The position numbers and the translations under genes were made by a program. The notes beneath the pieces are model-generated. The model had not been told where the DNA came from. It saw only the letters and a program-made list of their open reading frames with translations, and made no database searches. From Brachypodius melanocephalos (taxonomy: Eukaryota; Chordata; Aves; Passeriformes; Pycnonotidae): 64,000 nucleotides of DNA. Position 1 is the stretch's first letter; every line of letters begins with the position of its first letter. Shown here in pieces: positions 1-13,243 of the stretch. The DNA lies in NCBI GenBank assembly GCA_013398615.1, contig VZSR01000055.1:2904883-2968882 (forward strand), in the 5' to 3' direction.

Positions 1-3000
1 CTCAGTCCACTCACTCTCTGCCTTCATTTGCTCTCCTTCACGCTGCCCAGCACCGGGATGACCAAAACCTTCCCTCTCCTCAGTAAGGGCAGGGTGTCAT
101 AATTCCCTATCCCACAGGAGCCAAAGGGCTCCATCTTTGCCTCAGTTTACCCTGCCTGGAGGCAGGAAGCCCTCATGCAAAGGGATGCTTTTCCCTGCAC
201 CAGTCCTCTGGATATGCTCATACACTCATCTGGTTTCAGCTGCTGTACTTGAGAGGGGCTGTTTGGATGATGGGCATTGCTCCTAACTTCTGCAGAAGGG
301 AAGACACTGGAAGCACCCCTGTGGGCACAATGCACCTTCCAATGTCCCACAGCACCTGCCCCTCTGGCCTGCACTCACAACAAAGGAGCTCCTTCAAAGC
401 ACAGAATCTCTCCAAATTATGGACTCGTACCCCTGATAATGCCACCTCTACACGCACTGTCCCTTCTCCTCATGGAAAACATTGCTGTGCCAGCACTCCT
501 CCCTTCCAGCCGCAGTGCCAGGTGGGCCACCCGTCGGGCACAACCATCACCTGCAGATTTGCAAGGAGTCCTATCCGTGGACAGGTGGCATCAGTACACC
601 TGAGAGAGCTCAAAAGGTGACAATAGACTGCCAGAGCACCTGTGGTCATCTGTGGCATGCTGATGCAATTTTTCTGCAATTTTTCAGAGGACACAGAGCC
701 CAACATTAACCCTCTGGTAAGTAACCTGCTGCTCGTGGATCTCTTCGCTTCCATGCAGCAGCACTGCCATAAAGAAAACTCTACTCATCTCTCTAAACCT
801 TCTCACCCTCAGTACGTTTGGCATCACAAGTTACAATCAGGAAATGCTTTTGGTAAGAAATGCTTTTATAAAAGTCTTGCTCTCTTGAATAGGCAGCTAA
901 AAATGAAGGATGACAGGGTCTCAGAAAGTTAAGTGCTCAGAGCACATCGTGTGCCTACACAGAGGTATTCCTGCCCAGAAAACCCTGCCTGCCATGACAC
1001 ACTTCCCCAGGGCAGGCATCCGTAGCTCTACTTATCTTTGGAGAGCCCTAAATTATCATTTTAACTCCCAAGCAGCAAGGAATAAAGCCCTGAAGGACGC
1101 AATATGTGAAACACAACGTGGAGGAACCGGAGCAGGGGCAGAGCAGGGACACTGAAGGGCATCCAGCCCATTAGCACCAACTCAGTCATCCAGGATCCCT
1201 CAAGGCAGAGGCTCATTCAGACTTCAAATGGGGAGCAGAGCAGCCCCACCTCTTGCCTCCTCAGGGTAAAAATCACGCTTCTCTCTGCATTCTAAAGCGC
1301 CTTTGTTCGGGTTTGCCCTGTTAGCTCTGGCTTTTCTTTGTAGGCTCTCCAGAAACATCCCTTGTTGATGGCAAGGGCAAGTGGGGCGGCTAATCCCATT
1401 CCATTAGCATCCTCTGAAATACTCCAAGGACTAGGATGCTGCCGCCTGGGTGCAGGTGGCCAGAAGGCGGCTCTCACTAAGACAGCACGACTTCTGGATG
1501 CATGCACACACATCCAGCCCCAGAGCCGTCTGCCATCAATAAAGCCTGCCAGAGGGAGGGAAGAGGATAAAGAAACAGCCCACATGTGGCTCGAAAGGAG
1601 ATTTTTCTCCTGCAGGCACAGCTTTCCCAATGCCAAAGGTCACCACTGCTCCTCTTCTCTGAAGGTGACACAAAATTCTTAAAATGGGGGGGGAGCATGT
1701 TATATGTAAAAACAACTGAGCACCACCCCACAAGGGCCAGGGAGGGTGGATGGGACACCTCCATCCCCCATACTGCTGGGTGGCCCCTGATACCCCAGGG
1801 GGCATATAAAGGGTTGACACAGGCTATCCCCTCCTCACATGACGACCCAGCAGTGCCTGCAGCCCTCTCATGTTCCTTGCAGCCCTCCTTCCCATTACAC
1901 TTCCCATCTATAAACAGCTGTTTGGCAGTATTACTAATCAGTGCTGCACGGAATAATGTTACGTTTCCCACCACATTACTATTTTATCTTCTCTCCTCCC
2001 CACCTCCAGCTGCTGCTTTCCTTCCACCACCCCCCCAGCCTGGAGAGGAAAAATACATTTCTTCATTTTATTCAGGCTCTACTTCTCTGATAGCACAAAC
2101 AATTTACTTACAAACCATGCAAAAAAACCCCCAAAACAAAACAAAAACCACCCCCCCAAAGAAAAACACAGAAAGTTTTTTTTAAAAATTAAATACTTTT
2201 AAACCCACTTAAAATAAATACTTGCTGAAGGAATATCAGCTGGAGACTGCTCTCTGACTTATAATAATCCCACTGCACCCAGGGAAATCCTCTTAAACCT
2301 ATATCAGATAAAGATTGTAAAACTGTTAGAGGGCTAAACTGACAGGGCAGACACAGAATCAAGATGGAAAATTTCTCTCCCCAACTTCTCCTTACCAAGG
2401 GGCAGCTCTGTCCCAGTGCAAGTCAGGTTTCCTTCTCAGCACATAAAGCAAAGCCCTGTACCACCTGAAGCTGAAGGGAGAGGGGAGAAAGGCCAGTCCT
2501 GCCAGGGCTTTGGGCTGAAGGAGGAGGAATAGGCTGCTGTGGGACTCTAAAGCACCAGAGAATTGCCTTCCCTTTCCCACCTCTCCTGTGGGTAGCAGAA
2601 GCAGGGCAGAGACACTCTGGAGCTTTAAAACTGAAGAAATCTCCCCATCTCCCCCTCTCCCAACCCTTCTCCCTCGGATGCTCAACAGCAACATCTCTAA
2701 TCAGAGATACGGATTCCATATCATTGGAGCTAGGGGTGGGACAGAAGCAGGAGGATTTCAAGTTTAGTGCTGTCTTATCTGAGATGACAAAAAGGATCTC
2801 ATGTAGATTGGTAATCTAGCTGCTAGGAGATACTGGGCTTGTGCTGCTCTGCAGTTTGCCTGAGCTCTGGCCACCAGTTTGACTTAGTTGGTTTTGTAGT
2901 TTTTCAACAAGAAGATGTGCATCCACGCCACAGGGAGCATTTTGTGGCACAGAGCTGAGCAATGGGCACTGCACTCATCTTCTGCTACGTGGGGACTCCA

Positions 3001-5859
3001 TTGTTCATCACCAGACCTACTTGTTCTCCCAGAGAACTCAAGGAAAGCATCAGCATCAACAGCAGGAACAGCTGCCCCTGCCTCTCAGGGCAGCACAGTG
3101 ACAGAAGTGCAGAGCGACCAAGTCTGAGGGGCTGGAACTACAGAACAAATAAAGCAATCCTCGAGGGAAAACAAATTAAAAAAAAAAAAAAAAGAAAAGA
3201 AAGAGAAGAGTGGGAGGAAGAGTAAGCACAGCAAAAACCTCCCCAGGGAAGCACAGCAGGAAAAATAGGCAACATGGAACGCGAAGTTTTCGGCGGTAAT
3301 CGAATAAGCGGCCGCTCCATTGCAGGGTTTGTCAGCGCTGCAGCTGGCTGGAGCCACGGGGACCGTACTGCACTTTCAGAGTTCACTGAGCAATTGCTAA
3401 GGCAGGGGACGGGTGCCATATGTCACCAGCTGTGCTCGCAGTCGGTGCTTTCCCCGTTTAACGCTGAGAGACGCTTTGGAGGCACACGAGCACAGAGACC
3501 CACGCACTCTGTGCCTCTCCCCCGCCACCCGGTACTCCAAAAAGGCTGCCAGGAATGCCAACAGCCCCTGCCAGTGACACTGGGAGAGGGTCCCCATGCC
3601 AGGGAGCCACCAGGCCGTGCTGGCTGCTCAGTACCCAGCGCTGGTGGAAGGAAAGATGGGTGTCCCTGAGCTCCCCTCCGGCCTCTGGAAAGCTGCCGAG
3701 TGCATAGGAGGTAGGAGGCAGGTACCAGGCTCTGCCCATCCCACTTTACAGCCTGCTGGCTCCACCACCTGCTCACCCAACCCGGCCCAGCTCCTTCTGG
3801 CTCCCCTTTTGTGTGCAGTAATTCTCTTATTATCTTTCAGAGCTTCTCTTAGTTGTGCCTATAGTGAAAAACTACTCATCTGGCAGGGAGAAAAAAGAGT
3901 TTGGGACTGCCCAGACAATATTAGGAGGAAATGTTGAATTCAGGATGGGAGATAGCATTAAGCTGTTTTCAACACCAGACAACCTTTTGCCCCAGGCTTG
4001 AACCAAGGATGCTGAGCAACCCACTGGTGGTAGAGCTGGTCTTCAAATGCACCAGGATCTCTCACTAAAGATTTTTCTATCCTACTTAAAAGCCTTTGCA
4101 TCCTTTACCTCTTCTCAGCACACTGTGTCAATGTACACAAACAGCCCACGCCACCAAGCCCTCTCCACTCAGGGGGACAGACTGAAAACTGTAAGACTGA
4201 AAATCCTATAAAACATGACAATTATGATCACCAAACACCTCATTTTACCAGGAACTGGCAACGCACACAGGAAGAGTCAGAGGGAGAAGCAAAAAGACAA
4301 CATGGTCTGAGCAGGGTTGTGTTTTCAGCAGCTCCTTTCAGGGCAGCAGCCTTGCAGCCTCATTGACACTGAGGAGGCAAAGAGCTCAGCAGAGAGCAAA
4401 TGCCACATTGCCATCAGCCTGAGGGACGCCTGAGAGGAGGCAGACACGGCTCCAGAGCAGACTGGAGGGCACGACTCCAAGCCTTCAGAAAAGAGGCTTT
4501 TTCAGGAAAGGCTGCTTTAGTTTCCAAAGATCATTTCAGCTGACTGTCCTGATGTTACGATTCAGGCTCGGTGCTGCACAGAAACCCACCCAAGCAAAAC
4601 ACTGCAGCTCTTTACAGTCTGAAGGCAAGTCAGCATTCGGGATTCCACGCCTGCCTTCCTGACATGGAAGGGATGTACAAAGTCTGGAAATGAGAGGGCT
4701 CATTTTAAAGACAAGCCCAGATCTGTGAGCAGAGGGCTGTGCAATTGCCTGAGGCTGTATTAATTTACATTTTTAGAAATGCCTTTTAGAGTACATTTTT
4801 TTTTTTCTTACAATGCATTGGTACAAGCGTACAGATACGTCCAAAAAAGGACACACATTCTTATTGCAATTGTTCTCCACACGCTAGCTAAATTTAAAAA
4901 ACTACCTCTGCCTCAAAGGGGACAATATAGGAAAAACATATGGAATACAGTGATGTGTTCCAAATGTGTCTAACGCCAGGTTTTTGAGAAATGGGTAGGT
5001 GGCTGGCATTTAAAAAAAAAGAAAGAATCAGTTCCCCAACTGAGAGCCCTTCCCACAAAGCATGTCATGCCACCAAGCTGCTCGTGATTTTGAGGGACAG
5101 GGCAGAAAGGGGAGGGAGGGGAAGAAAAAACTGAAGAAAGAAACAAGAGAGTGGGTACAATGGATCACCCATTTTTTAGGCATGGTCTGCCCACAATTTC
5201 TTCCATTTCTCCTGCACATTCAGAGGTACAGAAGCGATGCAATGTAATACAACAATAGGAAAGTATAAACCAGGCAAGCAATTCTAACAGGAGAGAATGG
5301 GAGATGGCATACTGCAACAAAATAGGAATAATTGGCAGTGTTTAGCAGAAAAATACAGTAACATGGGATGAGATAAAGACGTAGAAAATGAGTCAGCCCT
5401 GTCCCACTATGCGAGGACAGATTTCTGTCACAGAAATTTCTCAGATTTCTGTTACAAGCCATCAGCTCTAACCTGACTGGTATCCACAAAAGAGTGGTTT
5501 AGGAAGCACAAGGAATAAGCAGCCCATGCAATTCACTGCCAGACTGTACATGACTAAAGCACAGGGTTGCCTGTGCCGGGCTCCCACGTACCTGCCCACG
5601 GCACTGTGGATCACCGGCCCCCCAGTCTGGCAGTGCCTGTCTGCCTCACAGCTTCTGCCAGGGGAAATTTGGGTGAGCTCAGGCAGCCACACTTTCAAGA
5701 TAGCAGAAATGACTAAGCAGGACAGGAGATGAATCCTATTCAGCATTATTACCAGGCAGAGCTGAAATGTAAGCCTTTGTTTTTAACTCCCGCTATCTGA
5801 AGAGCTCAAAGCCCTCACAATTATTTAGCTTAGACTTTGTGAAAGGCTTGTGTGCTATT

Positions 5860-5975
5860 ATCCCTAATTTTACCAGCTGGAAAATGGTGAGGGAGATGGA
5901 TTGCAACATATCCAGGGACATGCAGCAAGTTGGCAGCACAACAGGGCTGAATGCCTGTAGCATCACAAACCAGGT
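5860..5975 (+). repeat. Ancient MIR/L3-like relic
   Basis: The order TATTATCCCTAATTTTACCA, GGAAAATGGTGAGGGAGATG, CATATCCAGGGACATGCAGC and AAGTTGGCAGCACAACAGGG resembles the widespread amniote MIR/L3 tail (pattern: cccattttacagatggggaa, then cccaaggtcacacagc, then a gtggcagagc-like end). The match is by recalled consensus and is divergent, so the family assignment is tentative. Confidence 0.45.
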
Positions 5976-6784
5976 GCAATTCCCCATACTGTAGCCACAG
6001 GAACTGCCAGAGGTAAATATGTTTACCCCTTCCCACTCCTCCCCCATTCATAGACAAATAATACTTCCTTTCCATTTACAGCAGGAACAGAAGGAAAAAG
6101 CAGGGGAGCACAGGTCACATTTTTGGTAAAGGTTACTACAGAGAGAATTAAGCATGTAAAGGAAGACAGTAAGAACAAAATACCCTGTGTCTAGTTGCAA
6201 AGGACCACCTATAAGAAGGCATTTGATTTTTTTCTTTTTTAAATCCCTTTTTAATGTCAGCTAAAGGGTAATTTGAAAGCGAAGGACATTTTGCTCCTCT
6301 GGGGAGCTAATTACTGCAACAAGCACAGCCCAAACAGGCAAAGATGAATGTAACTCACACAGCACAACACCAATACTGCAGCTCACTTTGGTTAATTCAC
6401 ACAGCTTGGCCAGATAAGGTTACACACGTTTCACGGAGGTAGCCAAGCTGCCAAGACAGACTAAGAGAGATTAGGACATCTGTGCTCAGGATTTCCAAGT
6501 TCCACCTTCATACACCAGAGCAGAGCAACAGAGACAAACTCCTGCAACCTCACTAGAGAAGCAAATACAATATGAAATATAAAAAATATGCCATGGAAAA
6601 AAAAAGTAGAATTTGGGGATGTAAAATAGGTCCTTGGTGTTCTCACCTGGTTGAGATCATCAATGTTACGCCACTATTTAGCTCTGACCCTCTGAACTCC
6701 TTTATCTAGCACCAACCCTCCAAAATGCTGCCTAAGAGTTGCTCCTTTCTGCAATGCAGCCAAGTAGCTCACCACAGGACAGCT

Positions 6785-6950
6785 CAGGGTAGAAGGGACC
6801 TTTGGGGTCTGTAGTGCAGCTACAGGGTCAAGCAGGGCCAGATATTAGGTCAGACAAGGCCACTCAGAGCTTGATCCTGTCAGGTCTTGAAGGCCTCCAG
6901 AGATGAAGCCTTTGCAAACCTTCAGGACAGGCTGAACTGCTTATTTCGAT
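6785..6950 (-). mobile_element. CR1 LINE 3' fragment, degraded
   Basis: The plus strand reads like the complement of a CR1 3' end: AGAAGGGACCTTTGGGGTC, then a region matching the CR1 'CAAGCAGGGCCA' segment, then GGCCTCCAGAGATGAAGCC and GGACAGGCTGAACTGCT. This order matches the inverted CR1 3' UTR but with many substitutions, so the copy is old. It is in the sense orientation relative to IGSF3. The outer boundaries are approximate. Confidence 0.7.
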
Positions 6951-7414
6951 TTTTGCCCTATTGTTGCTCATCTGCAAAAAGCTTGGTCTCCCCAGGACAC
7001 AAGCTGCTCACTCAAGTACAGTGACAAACACCTCTCCCTGTCTCTCAGGTGAAAACAAAGAAGAAAAATGCAGCACAGAAAGAAGAGCCCCCAAAGACTT
7101 CTATCAAGACTAGTAGGTCCTCATCTTCGAGATCACCATCTCTCTCTTCGACACCTGCCTCAAGCAAAGCCACCTCCAGCCCCGTTGACAGCTGGAATAA
7201 ACAAACAGCCACCGAGGTCCACGTGCCCCACACAGAGAGAAGTGACTGCTCTCACCCAGGCTGCCAGGAGCAGACTGTGCTCTCCAAATCCAAACTGTGA
7301 CGTGACGTTCTCCCTCTACTCTCTGCACAGACAGATCACGTATGGCAGCACTTCACGAAGAAGGGAAGCTGCTGGCAACAAGCAGCAGCAGCTGGTATAG
7401 GATAATAAAAGTTC

Positions 7415-7433
7415 TTTTTTTTTTTTTTTTTTT
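7415..7433. repeat. Poly(T) tract, 19 bases
   Basis: An uninterrupted run of 19 T, preceded by GATAATAAAAGTTC. On the gene strand it is a poly(A). It could be a length-variable homopolymer. No retroposed gene is recognisable beside it. Confidence 0.9.
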
Positions 7434-9540
7434 CCTTAGCTGCTACACACTTTCACTCTCAGAACAGAGATCCTGGAGCTTTTTGGTCAAGTTCAACAGA
7501 AGAGACCTGCTTTCTTTTCTTTAAGGGTTGTCTGAGACACACACACAGCTCCCTTCTTTACACTGCTAAGTGTCTGGCCTGCAAAAATCTTTATTCCACC
7601 TCCCATGCCACTAAAGCCTCTCAGACACACTCTACACACATCCTCCCTATCCCAACCACAGGCTTGCAAGTGGCCACACAGTTACATGCCACAGCTGCAG
7701 GGCACAGAGGATCCTGAAGACAGACTCCTAAAGGCATGGTCTAAGTGCCCATGGACTGAGCCTGGTCTGCAGAGAGCTGCCAGTACCTTGGGCAGCTCAG
7801 CATTAGGAGACAAGACTCCAACCAGGCAGAGGCACAGCCAGCCCTGACCTCAGGCAGAGAGGCAGATGGCTCTTCACCACCACTCCCAAGCTTGGAATGG
7901 TGTAGAAGCTTCACCACAATGGGGCTACCAGCCAAAAAAACCACACAGAGCCCCTGGGAGCCATCACAGGTAATGCAGGACACAGCAGAACAGGGCAGAG
8001 GCCAAGGAACCAACCCACTCAGGCAGGATGAGACCAGTGAGAAATAGCAGAGAGCCAAAGTGTGACCAGGCTGACAGGCCAGCCACTGAATAGCACCTAG
8101 CTTGCATGAAGCCTCTCTGCCCTCTGTGACCAAAGCCTGACTGAAAGAAGGTCCTGGTGACCACCCCTGAAGCTCCACAGCAGCTCCTACCCACTGCAAA
8201 GGCAGCTGTGTTCGAGGGCTCCTCGTTTCTCAAAGTCTGCACTGCTTCTTCCCTCTCTGTGGTACCCTGGGGACTGTGGTCTCCTCCCATCCAACCCCCT
8301 TTCATTTTCTTGCTTTAACTTGTTTAGGATTGATGCTGTACAGCTGCTTCCCCCAAAATAAAGACTAAAAGAGCTGCCACCCCCTCAAGTGCTTTGAAAC
8401 CTTTCCTCCTGCTCCATCACTACCTGTTTAAGAAAAACCTCAAAGCCTGATTTCTTCCCTCAAATCGCTTACTCTGAAGAAGATCTCAACGTTTTCAGGA
8501 GCACAGATGAAAAAACACTGAGATAAAAGTCTGAAACTTCTGAAGAGGTTAGACCTGGGCCGCTTCACTGTTATCTAAGTAAGGGTACAGGCACACAAAC
8601 AATTCATCGCAGAGATATAGTGGAGTACAAATTTGCAGTGACTCACGCTCTTTGAAGGAACTGCCATGTGCTCAGTTCCACCCTGCAGCAAAATACAAGT
8701 TTACCCATCAACAGGAGAAGCACAAACCAGCACCTCAGTTTGCATAGCACTCCTGCAGCTTCGCCAACTAAATTACTGCATAGAAACCTCCTCTTCTGCC
8801 CGTATTTCAGGAGTTAAGTAAAGGGATAATTCCAATGACAACCTGGAAAATACTGTCGCCTTGTCAGTGGTGATGCTGTGCCTCTGGGATGCTGCTTTCC
8901 TTCATCTGCAGACCCTTTGCTGTCCTTCTTTAAAAAGTGAAGGGACAGCCCACATACTTATCACAGCCAGCAACTAGCAGGACCCCTATACAATTGCCCT
9001 GTGCCCAGATCCACGATTTAATCAGTCCAATTTTAATTTTGTAACTCCCCTCTTCAGTACACTCAAGCATCTTCCCAATTCAACCACAAAGTCAAAATTC
9101 CCACCAGTTGCTTAGAAGCCTGATAGGGCAAGTCTCCAAAAGCAGCCAAGTCTTCAGCCACTAGTACCTAACTCGAGTCTAACATGTAGGATCTGTCTTT
9201 AGTCAACATAGAGAATGATGCACTTAATTTAAACAAAGATGGACTGCTCTCCAGACCTGTCCTTTTCTGTCTTCTGATGGCAGATATTGCCTGAATATCT
9301 ACCTTAGGCAATGAGTCTGGTGTTAAACAGGGGGCAGACAACTCCTGAGATATTCCGAAACATTTTCCTGCCACCCTGAGTAAAAGAGCATGAACTAGCC
9401 TCAGCAGTTTTGTGTCAGCCTCAGGAAACTGAAATCTGAAAGCAAACAACACAGTTGCAGACTTTGTCCATGGGCTAATCCTTTCTCATAAATCAATCAC
9501 ATGGCCATGGCTCCACAACATCCTGAAGAGCTGCACCCCT

Positions 9541-9570
9541 TTTTTTTTTTTTCTTCTTTTTTTTTTTTTC
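9541..9570. repeat. T-rich low-complexity tract
   Basis: Two T runs of 12 and 13 bases separated by CTTC. Simple homopolymer-type repeat in the intron. No other function is apparent. Confidence 0.9.
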
Positions 9571-12470
9571 CCCACCTCCCTCAGCACCTGAAACTCAGTC
9601 TGAGATGTCCTAAATTCTTCTAACATACCTTGCAGCCCAGGCATAACTCCATTGTCCCCAAGATGCAGCTCAGAGGGGGATGAGAAGAGGAGCAGTAAGG
9701 TACAGAAAGGCTTGTTTCAGAAGCAATTGAAGGAAATTGAAGACTAGTGAAGAAGATTAAGCCTCGACACACATGGCAGAAGACCCTTGAACCACATGAC
9801 TGGCCTCATTCCTAGCTTCAGTGAGATTAGCACTTGTGTTGCATGCCTAAATTCAGGTAAGAGTCCCACAGAGTGCCTGGGGAGCACTTCTTACTCCAGG
9901 CCATCACAGACACCAGGTCCTCAAAGCAGTACTAGACCGTGGCCAAAGTCTCAAGTGATGGAAAAGGAATCTGGAGCAGTGACACTGATAATGGGAGAGG
10001 GACAACCAACTGTGCTTGCTGCTCATGAGGTGGAGAGAAGCGTACTATCAAGCCAAACTGGCATGTCTCCGAAGCTGACAAGATTATTTTTCAGCAGCCT
10101 CAGAGCCCTGGAGACACAGCCTTTAACAATGCTCAGATGGCAGGAGCAGAACACATCCCAGCTGCTCTGCTGCAAGCTGAAATGCCCCAGTGCAGACAGC
10201 AGCCCCACATGCTCCAGCTCCTCCACCACAGGGGTGTATCATGAAGGTGGAAAAGAAACTCCTCCTTCAGCTCTTTCCTCAAACCACGGGACACAACAAT
10301 TCCAAGGTCCCAGAGCAGCAAGCCTAAAATCAACACTGCTTCAAACCCATCCACTTCACACTTAAGTGGAGAGAATAAAGATGCTAACAAACCTGTCTCC
10401 CTTCAGGCTTTGCTGCTGCCAGAAAAGAGCCACTCAATCTAATGAGTCAATTAAAGATTCATAACTGGATGAAAAAAAAAAAGTTTGGTTCTTTTACTGA
10501 GAAAATGAGAACAGTAACTCTTTTCTGTACCTCTTCTTGCATCTTGTCTGCAGAAACAAAAGCATCCTGAAAACCCCCAACCCATAGTTGAGAGCCAAAA
10601 TAATAGGAGAACAGAAAGGACATGTGATCTGCCCATCTCCCCAGAACGACTAGGGTCCAACAAAGTTGAAGCACCACTTCCCATGAATGGGAAGCAGAAG
10701 GAAGCCTCTCTGTAAGGGCCTGCTCTCTACAGGTGATCGCTGGGAGCACTCTGAAAAATTCGGTTTCTGTCACCATTTGGCCAACCCCACAGAAGGGAAC
10801 CTACATGGATGCACAAGTTCAAAACGCAAGTGACCCGAAGTCATTTCCAAAGTGAATTTTCAGAAATGAATTAAGCTAAACCAAATTAGGGCCCAAAATC
10901 CTGAGCACGAGCATCCATGAAGGGGCATAATGTGATTTAACTAATCCACTAAAAGTTACTTTAGATCAATTTTCTTGACTATCTCTGACGCATGTAAGTC
11001 CCCAAGCCAATGTCCTCCGAGCACTGCTCATGGGTGTCCACAGACTCCCAAATCTTACTGGTTTGTAGCTGTGGGAAGGGAAGGACAGAGCAAAAACAGA
11101 TCAACCCAGCTCTGGCTCCCCAGACTCTTGGAGAGCAGTGGAAGAGCTTCCCACTGCCCAGCCACTGGATATGCTGCCTGTGCTCAGCTCCATCTCCCTG
11201 GCAGCGCAACCCAGAATCCATCCAACCCCACCCTGCCCCCAGGCACGTTTTTTCAGCGGGTGTTGGTTTCAATGGGTTTCACTCCCCAAGGTGACTTAGC
11301 AGCAGCAGCAGCGCTGACTCAGCCTTGTTTAAACTGCAGTGGGAACAGCAAATCCGGACACCTAAAGCAAACTATAGAACTACAAATAAAAACCAGAATA
11401 CTCAGGCATCTACCCCCTAACCAATCATGGACATCAGATGGCAAAAGGCATCTAAATAAGCATCTACACTCGTGCTGTGGAGCTTCACCTGGGACAGTGA
11501 CTGTGACTTTCCTCTGAAGGAAAGCGGCCAAAACCACGCAAGCTGGAGGCAAGAAGATCAACCCAAATTAAGGCCACGGTGATTGAAATCATATCCTGGC
11601 TCCTTTCACACTGGATTTCTTGGGTCAACACAACCTGAACCGGTAACACCACCATGGGCTGGATAATGTCAAAGCTGTTTCCAAGCTGCAGGCTCACAGA
11701 CACCTCCCAAGGAAAGCAAGCCTGCTTGCTGGCTGTGGGCTTGAATTTGCTAGAGGGATGTCTGTGATTGTAAAGGAGCTCTTTTAGGGGGCTTTCAGCC
11801 AAAGACTTGGATGGAAGCTACTTGACTGCTGTTAGCTGAGTTAGACACTTCAAATACTGTTTTGAGATACAGAAAGCAAGCTGAAGCTCGAAAAGGTCAA
11901 ATCTTCTAGTCAAACAGGCGCCGTGGAAATACTCCAGATTTTAAAGTACCTGTTTTCGATTTTTCCAACCAAAAAAAAAAAAAAAATCCCAAACCAGCTT
12001 CCTTCTCCACACTCACCTACAGACAGCTCAATCCACTCAGTGGTTTCAGGATGTATTCAGCACTGCTGTAAGAGCCTGAAGATGACCATCTCTCCTGTCG
12101 CCTTTTGTGTGGTGCTCATTACTACTCCTCTCTTCCCTGCTCACCACCTTCGGCAAACAGCTCTCTCCTCTGTGACTTGTGCCATCTGATACAGACTCCC
12201 TGCTCCTTTCCCTCTGCATACATCAGTTCCACGTCCATCTTTCCTTCAGCCATGGCTTCAAACGTTCCTGTGCCCAGCCATGCTGCCTGGTGTCTCCGTT
12301 TTATGAAGGCCTTATTAGTGAAGAAACCTTGCTATTTCCTGTGCTTCTAAACTGTGATTCCCTGCAATTCATACCACTGTGCCACCTGCTCTCAGCTCCC
12401 TCACAGGATTTTTATCTGACAGCCTATGCAGGCCACATTGCACATGTAGGGGGTTCAAGGGTTTGACACC

Positions 12471-13206
12471 TGTCCTGGGTTGCAATGGAAGATGGAACCA
12501 AAAGCATGTACTCTATTACTATCTGTTGAAACTGGTTGGGAAAGTGTTTTTTCTCTTTTATGACCCATTCCTCGTGACTCCGGGGGGAGAGGGGGTGGGT
12601 GCCTTCTGTTAATGTTCCAGCTGTTAAATCAGGTGGGGCAGTGTTCTTTATCTCTTCCACAACCCATCCTCCCTCCAGGGGTTATCTGCTGTCAATGGGC
12701 CATTAAGGCACACTGCATGACTGATAAAATTACATCATCCCATTGTGAGATGCTCCACTCAGCAGGGGGAGCCAAGCATTCCGACCTGGATAAACCCTGA
12801 GATTCAGAACATCAGGACAGCCTGTTTGCACTGGATTCCTAGAGGAAGACTGGACCCATCTCACCACCACTGGGCCTTCAGGGAGAAACTCACCCTTCTC
12901 TGCTCCAACAGAACCCCCTCTGTCCTTCCAGGAGGACTTAACTGGACTGCTACCAACACTCTGACCAACAGGGCTGTATTCTGATTCTGTCAGTGTTTTC
13001 TTTTTTTCATTTGTTTGTTTGCTTTCTTTCTGTACTACTACATTTTTATTTTTAATATTCCTAGTAAAGAATTATTATTCCTATTCCTAGATCTTTGCCT
13101 GAGAGCCCCTTAACTTCAAAACTATAATAATGCAGAGGGAGAGGGTTTACATTCTCTATTCCAAGGGATGGTCTGGCTTTCCCGGGCAGACACCTAAACC
13201 AAGACA
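12471..13206 (+). mobile_element. Solo LTR of an avian endogenous retrovirus (ERVL-like)
   Basis: This is a complete 736-bp LTR. It starts TGTCCTGGGTTG and ends CCAAGACA (TG...CA termini), and is flanked by a perfect 5-bp duplication ACACC at 12466-12470 and 13207-13211. The 3' segment with TGCCTGAGAGCCCCTTAA and a GGAGGGG-like tract leading to GGTTTACATT is a pattern I recognise from abundant solo LTRs in passerine genomes. No gag, pol or env sequence is attached, so internal recombination has left only one LTR. A GGATAAACCC TATA-like motif lies near 12788 and an AGTAAAGAATT poly(A)-like region near 13063, which suggests plus orientation, antisense to IGSF3. The 5-bp duplication fits ERVL-type integration. 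The family name needs a RepBase or Dfam comparison. Orientation is less certain than the boundaries. Confidence 0.85.
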
Positions 13207-13243
13207 ACACCCCGCTGGCCCAGCCACGTCGCGAGCAGCTTAC

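Larger units (their letters stand above)
1..13243 (-). other. IGSF3: IGSF3 second coding intron (partial)
   Basis: This is minus-strand sequence downstream of the V-domain exon donor, running off the left edge. No second Ig-domain exon is visible: no open reading segment shows the paired cysteines, the YxC motif or the E-W-I motif expected of later domains. The intron is therefore longer than 13.2 kb. Contents are a CR1 fragment near 6785, a MIR/L3-like relic near 5860, poly(T) tracts at 7415 and 9541, a C/A-rich low-complexity patch near 2120-2175, an A-run near 3179-3194 and a solo LTR at 12471-13206. The remaining unique sequence (for example 1-2.1, 3.4-5.8 and 10-12.4 kb) shows nothing I can identify. 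Confidence 0.75.

Noticed and set aside
1586..2185. 199-codon open frame on the plus strand
   Set aside because: The end is built from C/A-rich low-complexity sequence translating to Pro/Lys/Thr repeats. No homology recognised.
3274..3669. 131-codon frame covering the CpG-dense patch
   Set aside because: Frames on both strands are open over the same GC-rich DNA, and no protein family is recognised. The CpG patch is reported separately.
7049..7300. Ser/Lys-rich frame preceded by an acceptor-like CTGTCTCTCAG
   Set aside because: The acceptor match is suggestive, but the translated sequence is low complexity, lies antisense in the intron and has no matching donor or recognisable partner exon.
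9787..10365. 192-codon open frame on the plus strand
   Set aside because: Ser/Thr/Pro-rich without recognisable motif, antisense to the IGSF3 intron, with no splice or promoter support.
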